From assembly GCA_036504595.1 (NCBI GenBank), contig DASXUX010000067.1, forward strand, positions 372,001 through 436,000: a stretch of 64,000 nt of DNA. Direction: 5' to 3'. The position numbers were made by a program, and so were the translations under genes. Positions within the stretch are counted from its first letter, which is position 1. Every line of letters starts with the position of its first letter. Origin of the DNA: DASXUX01 sp036504595 (GTDB lineage Bacteria > Planctomycetota > SZUA-567 > H5-PLA8). Below the pieces are notes generated by a model that saw only the letters and a program-made list of their open reading frames with translations, made no database searches and was not told where the DNA came from. Positions 59,072 through 64,000 of the stretch are shown one piece after another.

Positions 59072-59494
59072 ATGCCGGAGTTTTTTCATACCGTTCTGTT
59101 TCGCATCGAGGTCTATGGCAAGATCGTCAATGTCACGCCGTGGGTGATCTACGGCCTGATCGGAACGCTGCTCTTCACATCCCGGTGGTTCGTACAGCTC
59201 TGGTATTCGCGCAAGGCTGGCAAACCCGTCACGCCGCGGCTGTTCTGGATCATGAGCATGATCGGCAGCGTCATCGTGCTGACCTATTTTCTCTTCAGTC
59301 CCACGCACGATCCCGTCGGCGTGCTGGGAAATCTGTTTCCCAGCTTCGTGGCTGCCTACAATCTCTATCTGGACCTGACGCACAAAAGCCGCAGCGACGC
59401 GCGCAGCGCCGCCACGGCGGTCGAAGTGCCGAATCTGGCCGGTCCCTCGCGCCGGGTGAAGACGCCCGATGCAGTGGGGCACGTGAAAGTCTGA
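59072..59494 (+). CDS. LAB_N (lipid-A biosynthesis N-terminal) domain membrane protein
   Basis: 140 residues with four membrane segments in the LAB_N pattern (TSRWFVQLWYSRKAGKPVT, FWIMSMIGSVIVLTYF). ATG 59072 follows GGGGAGGGG. Tail of about 35 soluble residues. Stands downstream of the GT2 gene, and such small proteins often partner with GT2 enzymes as membrane subunit or flippase-like factor. Not a full LpxB. The function is inferred from context. Confidence 0.85.
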   Translation: MPEFFHTVLFRIEVYGKIVNVTPWVIYGLIGTLLFTSRWFVQLWYSRKAGKPVTPRLFWIMSMIGSVIVLTYFLFSPTHDPVGVLGNLFPSFVAAYNLYLDLTHKSRSDARSAATAVEVPNLAGPSRRVKTPDAVGHVKV

Positions 59495-59530
59495 CGCCTG
59501 CTCTAAGCTCTTAGCTCTTGGCCAGCGCAC

Positions 59531-60934
59531 ATGAAACGTTCATCACTTCTGCTGCTTGGCGTCCTCCTCTGCACCGCGCTTTGCGCTGACGACTGGCCGC
59601 AGTGGCGCGGGGCGCAGCGCGACGGCGTGTGGCGCGAGGATGGGATTCTCGACGCGTTCCCGGCCGGCGGTCTGCCGGTGCGCTGGCGCACGCCGATTGG
59701 CGCGGGCTATTCGGGGCCGGCGGTGAGCGGCGGCAAAGTTTTCATCATGGACCGGACGACGAAGCCCGATCCGGAAACCGATGTGAAACTGCGCTGGGAT
59801 TTCCGCGATAAGAGCATGGGTCTCGAACGCGTGCTGTGCCTGGACGAAGCGACCGGCAAAATCGTTTGGACTCACAGTTATCTGTGCAAGTACTCCGCCG
59901 CGTACGGCACCGGTCCGCGCGTGACGCCGACGGTTTGCGGCGAGAAGCTCTACACGCTGGGAACGATGGGCGACCTTTACTGCCTTGAAGCGGCGACGGG
60001 AAAGGAACTCTGGAAGAAGAACCTGACGCAGGATTACGGCTCGGCTGCACCGCTGTATGGATTCGCGATTCAGCCGCTCGTCGAAGGCGACATGGTGATC
60101 GTGCTGGCTGGCGGCGCTGGTCCGGCGGTGATTGCGTTCGATCGCCATACGGGAAAAGAAATTTGGAAGGCGCTGAAGACCAGCGAACCCGGCTACAGCG
60201 CGCCGCTGGTCCGCACGCTGGCCGGCCAGCGGCAGCTCATTGTCTGGCACGCGGATGCACTCGCCGGACTTGAGCCGGAGACCGGCAAAGTTCTGTGGAC
60301 GGTTCCGCACGCGGTCAAAGTTGGTATGGCGATCACCACGCCGGCGATCGAAGGCAACCGTCTGGCTGTGTGCAGCCAGTACGAAGGCGTCTTGATGCTG
60401 GAGTTCAAACCCGGTGTCGCCGAACCGCAGGTGCTTTGGAAAGCATCGACCGGCGGCGCACCGGAGAAGACGTGGAAACCGTCAGGCTTCAATACGACGC
60501 TCAGCACCATCCTGCTGCTGGACAACTGCGTCTATGGCTCGTCCCTTTATGGGGAGTTCTGCTGCTTGAACGGCGACACCGGCCAGCGTCTTTGGACGAC
60601 ATTGGCTCCAACCAGCGGCGGGACGGAACCGAAGGACCGCTGGAGCACTGTCTTCATGGTGCCGCACGCGGTGGGGCCGGCCTCCGTGCCGGCCGGCAGG
60701 GACGCCGGCACCACCCGCGTCTTCATCTTCAACGAGAAGGGCGATCTGATTCTCAGCAAGCTCAGCGCGAAAGGTTACGAAGAGATCAGCCGCGCGCATA
60801 TTCTGGATCCGGACATGTTCTCGTCCGGCACCGGCGGCCGCAAAGTGATCTGGTCGCACCCGGCCTTTGCGAACCGCTGCGTTTACGCGCGAAACAACCA
60901 GGAACTGATCTGCGTGTCGCTCGCGAAGCCGTGA
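59531..60934 (+). CDS. Exported PQQ-type beta-propeller protein (BamB-like planctomycete family)
   Basis: 467 residues. Signal peptide 1-19, then DWPQWRGAQRDGVWRED, the opening typical of planctomycete PQQ-propeller proteins. Blades show the A-x-D/E-x-x-T-G-K-x-x-W pattern (CLDEATGKIVWTHSY, CLEAATGKELWKKN, AFDRHTGKEIWKAL, GLEPETGKVLWTVP). No enzyme motif; a scaffold or binding role is likely. A family A repeat is read in frame near residue 385 (VGPASVPAGRDAGTT, 60671-60715). ATG 59531; the ribosome site is weak. Confidence 0.85.
   Translation: MKRSSLLLLGVLLCTALCADDWPQWRGAQRDGVWREDGILDAFPAGGLPVRWRTPIGAGYSGPAVSGGKVFIMDRTTKPDPETDVKLRWDFRDKSMGLERVLCLDEATGKIVWTHSYLCKYSAAYGTGPRVTPTVCGEKLYTLGTMGDLYCLEAATGKELWKKNLTQDYGSAAPLYGFAIQPLVEGDMVIVLAGGAGPAVIAFDRHTGKEIWKALKTSEPGYSAPLVRTLAGQRQLIVWHADALAGLEPETGKVLWTVPHAVKVGMAITTPAIEGNRLAVCSQYEGVLMLEFKPGVAEPQVLWKASTGGAPEKTWKPSGFNTTLSTILLLDNCVYGSSLYGEFCCLNGDTGQRLWTTLAPTSGGTEPKDRWSTVFMVPHAVGPASVPAGRDAGTTRVFIFNEKGDLILSKLSAKGYEEISRAHILDPDMFSSGTGGRKVIWSHPAFANRCVYARNNQELICVSLAKP
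60671..60715. repeat. Family A repeat in the PQQ-propeller gene
   Basis: GGGGCCGGCCTCCGTGCCGG then CCGGCAGGGACGCCGGCACC; in frame. Confidence 0.85.
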
Positions 60935-61126
60935 TACGCGGGCCTAAAGATCCAACCGCAGCGGAAAAAAGGGGTCGGGGTTCAGGGCTCATCTGCACAA
61001 AACGGAAAAGCCTTCCCTGAATCCTTGACTCCCGCTTTCGACAGCTTGCCACCACCGAGAGATTGCGACCTGGGTTCTTTTGGAGTAAGCTGTTAGATGG
61101 CGCATAGCGATGCGGAGAAGGTGAAC

Positions 61127-61378
61127 ATGACCACACGACTGAAGGCGCGATTTGATGGCCACGCGTTGATCCCCGAGCAGCCTGTGGATTTGCCCGCGAA
61201 TTGTTCGTTGGATATCGAAGTCACGGTGCCATCCGAGGTTAGAGACAAGCAAGCAGCGCGGTCGGTCCTGGAGGAGCTTGTGGAAGTTGCTGCTGCGTTT
61301 CCTGCAAATCCGGATGCGCCCTCGGACGGTGCTGCACAACACGACCATTATCTCTACGGAGCTGCGAAACGCCCGTGA
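61127..61378 (+). CDS. AF2212-like antitoxin (DUF104 type)
   Basis: 83 residues. N-terminal KARFDGHALIPEQPVDLPA is the DUF104/AF2212 antitoxin pattern. GGAGAAGG precedes ATG 61127; the region 60935-61126 before it shows only short GGGTTCAGG-type repeat. The stop (TGA) overlaps the GTG of the next gene. It should neutralise the PIN toxin encoded next. Confidence 0.75.
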   Translation: MTTRLKARFDGHALIPEQPVDLPANCSLDIEVTVPSEVRDKQAARSVLEELVEVAAAFPANPDAPSDGAAQHDHYLYGAAKRP

Positions 61379-61779
61379 TCTTCGTTGATACCGGCTATCT
61401 GATTGCGATCGCGACGCCGACTGACAATCTGCACGCTAGAGCTGTCGGTTGGTCGCGTTCCGTGAAAGATACGTTGCTCACGACTGAGTACGTCTTGTGG
61501 GAATGCGTGAACCATTTCTCTTGTCCTGTGGATCGGCCAAAGGTTCACGCGCTGTTGCGGAGCATCCGCCAATCCTCACAATTCGAGATCCTGGACGCGA
61601 CCGCAGCGCTTTCCTCCGAAGCTCTTCAATATCACAAGGCCGCGGCGGATAAGTTCTGGTCGCTGACCGACTGTGTTTCGTTCATCGCGATGCGGGAGCG
61701 GCAGATTACACAGGCGCTCGCGCACGATCGGCATTTCGAACAAGCGGGTTTTGAAGCGTTGTTGCGCCGTGACCCGTAG
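61375..61779 (+). CDS. PIN-domain ribonuclease toxin (VapC-like)
   Basis: 134 residues, GTG start at 61375 overlapping the antitoxin stop. PIN acidic residues: D5 in IFVDTGYLI, E in TEYVLWECVN, D in SLTDCVSF and D in AHDRHFEQAGF. The metal-dependent RNase cleaves RNA when freed from the antitoxin. All four acidic positions are seen, so it looks functional. Confidence 0.85.
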   Translation: MIFVDTGYLIAIATPTDNLHARAVGWSRSVKDTLLTTEYVLWECVNHFSCPVDRPKVHALLRSIRQSSQFEILDATAALSSEALQYHKAAADKFWSLTDCVSFIAMRERQITQALAHDRHFEQAGFEALLRRDP

Positions 61780-61827
61780 CGGCTGGCTCGCTCTACACGC
61801 TCATTACAATCGCACCGGCATCGCAAC

Positions 61828-64000
61828 TCACTTAAACATCACCTCGTAATACATCGTCTTATCCGTCGCGCCGTCGATGGTGAACGCGCCGTCCTTGACC
61901 TCCAGCGTGCGAGGCGTGCGGCGGCCGTCTTGGTCGAGCACGTTCACGGCGGCGATTTCTCTTCCCGCGATGCTGATCTTTGCCTTCACCGGTTCGAGCA
62001 TGATCGGCTCCTTGCCGTTCTCGAGCACGCGGTGGTCGATCGCTGAGTACTTGAAGCCCGAATTGCAGTTCCGGGCGACGGCCGTGATCAGCGCCGATTT
62101 TGCGTTGGCCAGCGCGGCTGTTTTCTCCGCGGCGGTGACGAAAATCGATGCGTACGGAATCTGCATTGAGATCTTCACGTTGCCCAGCGCGAGCTCTTTT
62201 CCTTCGGCGAAGCCGACGACGGCTTTCGTGCCTTCGGTATCGACGGTGAAGAAACCTTTGCCGGAGTAATCCCAGACAAGCTGCTTGTTGCAGGACGTGA
62301 TCACCTTGTCCTTCTCGTACTTCGACATGTCGGGGAAGGTGCTCGCCGTCGGCTTGTCGGCGAATTCCACGACGCAGCGCCCCGCGGCCAGAGCTTTCGC
62401 CGGGCAACTGCCGCCGAACTCCTTAATGTCGCCGGCCTGTTCGATCTGGTCGGAGAACGAGAACTTTCCCGTCCGCAAATCTTCGAGGCTGACGCGCCGC
62501 GACGAGATCACTTCTCCTTCCTTCACGTCGCCGCGGAAAATCATCCGCGCCAGCGCCGGGAATTGCCCGATCTGCGAAGGGACATCGGCTTCCCACACGC
62601 CCCACGGGAAGTTGCCCGCGATCTTCGAAAACGGCCGGCTCGAGCCGCTCTGGAATTCATACGACGCGTCCCAGCCTTGCAGGCCCATGCCGTAGGCCGC
62701 GTAGATCGCCGGACCTTCCGCGCTGTACAAATCCGGGTAGACGGTGATCCATTCGGAGACGCCAAACGGCCGGTCCGCCACCTGCTGCAAGCCTGAACTG
62801 AGCAATCCGCCGCCGGGCTTGGTCAGCATCGTGCCCAGCATGCCGCCTTCGAAGTAGTTGTGCCGGTCGATCCAGCCGGCCAGATAATCGGAGCGCAGAT
62901 TGTAGTAGTGCGGAATCATCGCCGGAGCCTGCCAGGGCGAACCGCACAGAGGCCCCTTGTAGCCGGCGTCGCGAATGGCTTTGACGAAGCGCGTATAGAA
63001 CTTGTTCTGTACGTCATGCAGGAAGGCCGCGTTGTCGAGCAGTCTCTGGCGAGGGCCAACGCGGTCCTTCACCTGGCCCAACCCGCCATCGCCCATGAAC
63101 CACGGATTGCCTTGGATGGCGATGCTTCCGGCTTCGATCGTCTCTTCCTTCTTCAGCGCGTCCTTCCACGCCGCGGCCAAGCCTTCCTGCGACGTGTACT
63201 TTGCTTTCAGCCACTCGCCGAAACGCTTCATCAGGTCCTTGCGGTACGTCGGGCACTTTTGCAGCACGCCTTCGGTTGTGTAGAAGAAAATGTCGTCCTC
63301 GTTCTGCAATTCGATGTACGACAGCGCGGGATCCTCGGCGTAGGTCTTGCCGGTGTGCGGGTTCTTGTGCTTGAGCAGGTTGATGACCATCTCGATCATC
63401 AAATCCTGCACGTCTTCCGCGTAGTTGATCAGTGCGTACGTCTTGCCCTGCAGGTTTTTCTGAATCTCATCATACGCGAGCAACTTGGCGCGATTGCCCG
63501 GGCGAACGATGTAGCCAAAGGTGTGCGAGAACCCGTAGTACACGCCGTTCTCCGTCATCTTCGAACAGAAATAATCGAGCCGCTCCAGGCCGTCGGGCGT
63601 CAACTTGGTTCCATCCTGCGGATCGCCGATGCCTTCCCAGCCCGGCCCGCAGAATTTGTGCAGGCGCACGCCGTTGACGCCGTACTTCGCGAACCGAGCC
63701 GCCGTCACGTCCGCGTCTTCCTTCTTTGGGCAGCACGCGCCGCCGTAGGAGAGATTCGTGCCCCAGAACTTCACGCGCGTGCCGTCGGCGAATTCAAAGT
63801 GATCGCCCACCATTGTCACGATTCCGTGCTTGCCCGCGGGTTTGTCGAGCCACTCGTTCACGCTGATGGCGCTCGGCCCCATGTCGTTGGCGGGCTTGAA
63901 CTCGAACCAGTCCGGCCCGACGAGCTCTTTGACGAACTTCGCCACGTCTTCCGGCGCGGCTGCGAACGTGACCGGCCCCGGGAAGGTCAGCGTCAACGTC
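61828..64000 (-). CDS. Clan GH-A-like glycoside hydrolase, N-terminus beyond the window edge
   Basis: More than 720 residues, minus strand, frame open to the right edge; no convincing start in the window, so the N-terminus and any signal peptide are cut. DGTRVKFWGTNLSYGGACCPKKEDA, ARFAKYGVNGVRLHKF, then IELQNEDDIFF with the acid/base glutamate (codon at 63298-63300) and FGVSEWITVYP with the nucleophile candidate (codon at 62752-62754). C-terminal beta domains follow. The style matches large planctomycete/lentisphaera secreted glycosidases. It likely works on the same type of substrate as the 48 kb locus. Confidence 0.78.
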   Translation of the reverse strand, partial: TLTLTFPGPVTFAAAPEDVAKFVKELVGPDWFEFKPANDMGPSAISVNEWLDKPAGKHGIVTMVGDHFEFADGTRVKFWGTNLSYGGACCPKKEDADVTAARFAKYGVNGVRLHKFCGPGWEGIGDPQDGTKLTPDGLERLDYFCSKMTENGVYYGFSHTFGYIVRPGNRAKLLAYDEIQKNLQGKTYALINYAEDVQDLMIEMVINLLKHKNPHTGKTYAEDPALSYIELQNEDDIFFYTTEGVLQKCPTYRKDLMKRFGEWLKAKYTSQEGLAAAWKDALKKEETIEAGSIAIQGNPWFMGDGGLGQVKDRVGPRQRLLDNAAFLHDVQNKFYTRFVKAIRDAGYKGPLCGSPWQAPAMIPHYYNLRSDYLAGWIDRHNYFEGGMLGTMLTKPGGGLLSSGLQQVADRPFGVSEWITVYPDLYSAEGPAIYAAYGMGLQGWDASYEFQSGSSRPFSKIAGNFPWGVWEADVPSQIGQFPALARMIFRGDVKEGEVISSRRVSLEDLRTGKFSFSDQIEQAGDIKEFGGSCPAKALAAGRCVVEFADKPTASTFPDMSKYEKDKVITSCNKQLVWDYSGKGFFTVDTEGTKAVVGFAEGKELALGNVKISMQIPYASIFVTAAEKTAALANAKSALITAVARNCNSGFKYSAIDHRVLENGKEPIMLEPVKAKISIAGREIAAVNVLDQDGRRTPRTLEVKDGAFTIDGATDKTMYYEVMFK

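Noticed and set aside
1..64000. tRNA, rRNA or riboswitch genes
   Set aside because: I looked for conserved tRNA arms and rRNA-like stretches on both strands by eye and saw none; a covariance-model scan would be needed to exclude them.

Overview
This is a GC-rich chromosomal window, most likely from a member of the Planctomycetota known from a metagenome or poorly characterised. The evidence is a set of family traits: two inner-membrane proteins with the RxxWFQYRLSTL / RYSLMTLILF type of membrane leader, a PQQ-type beta-propeller starting DWPQWRG, Tat-type Gfo/Idh oxidoreductase, DUF3352-like and DUF4091 proteins, many secreted carbohydrate-active proteins, and a FKBP/DnaJ-zinc-finger secreted set. 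I see no rRNA, tRNA or CRISPR array. Taxonomy is inferred from protein style only.

Layout. 1-22.2 kb: TldE(partial)/TldD peptidase operon, secreted DnaJ-zinc-finger protein, FKBP isomerase, Ate/Bpt aminoacyl-protein transferase, DUF3352-like proteins, Hyi-like sugar isomerase, peptidase-MA/TPR protein, polytopic membrane protein, M16 peptidase, DUF4091 protein, PAS-GGDEF-EAL regulator. 22.2-24.0 kb: an AAA/DUF4143 ATPase gene bracketed on both sides by arrays of a 15-bp palindrome with an exact 22-bp period. 24.0-38.5 kb: a phage-derived block with promoter, excisionase/AlpA-like HTH protein, eight 9-bp iterons, sigma-region-2-like protein, holin-like and overlapping spanin-like genes, terminase large subunit, portal, scaffold-like protein, major capsid protein and two small connector-like genes, but no recognisable tail, integrase, replication or endolysin gene; several host-like cargo genes sit between. 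38.8-47.9 kb: single-domain response regulator, Uup-type ABC-F ATPase, a sugar ABC transporter (binding protein plus two permeases, no ATPase), cold-shock protein with a tiny basic protein upstream, a zinc-ribbon microprotein, Gfo/Idh oxidoreductase. 48-55.8 kb: two very large secreted carbohydrate-active proteins ending in CBM9-like domains. 55.9-64 kb: MntA/HepT toxin-antitoxin pair, CtBP-type dehydrogenase, GT2 glycosyltransferase with a LAB_N membrane partner, PQQ beta-propeller, AF2212-like antitoxin with PIN toxin, and a second glycoside-hydrolase-like protein running off the right edge.

The most striking genome-wide property is repeats. A GC-rich imperfect palindrome occurs at about 15 places, 13 of them inside genes and always read in frames giving small Ala/Gly/Pro/Thr-rich peptides. 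Most spacers hold short tandem repeats whose unit is 7 nt although the sequence differs from spacer to spacer, and these also spill into proteins as loops or C-terminal tails. Such host-type repeats sit in frame inside the phage portal gene, which argues that the phage head module has lived in this chromosome for a long time and is still being kept open.

Functional picture: the host part reads as a carbohydrate-scavenging planctomycete (sugar ABC importer, oxidoreductase, isomerase, glycoside hydrolases, CBM9 modules). The central block reads as a tailless capsid-and-packaging island with its own regulator and lysis genes, comparable in gene content to capsid-forming phage satellites or gene-transfer-agent-like relics, but without a match I can verify.
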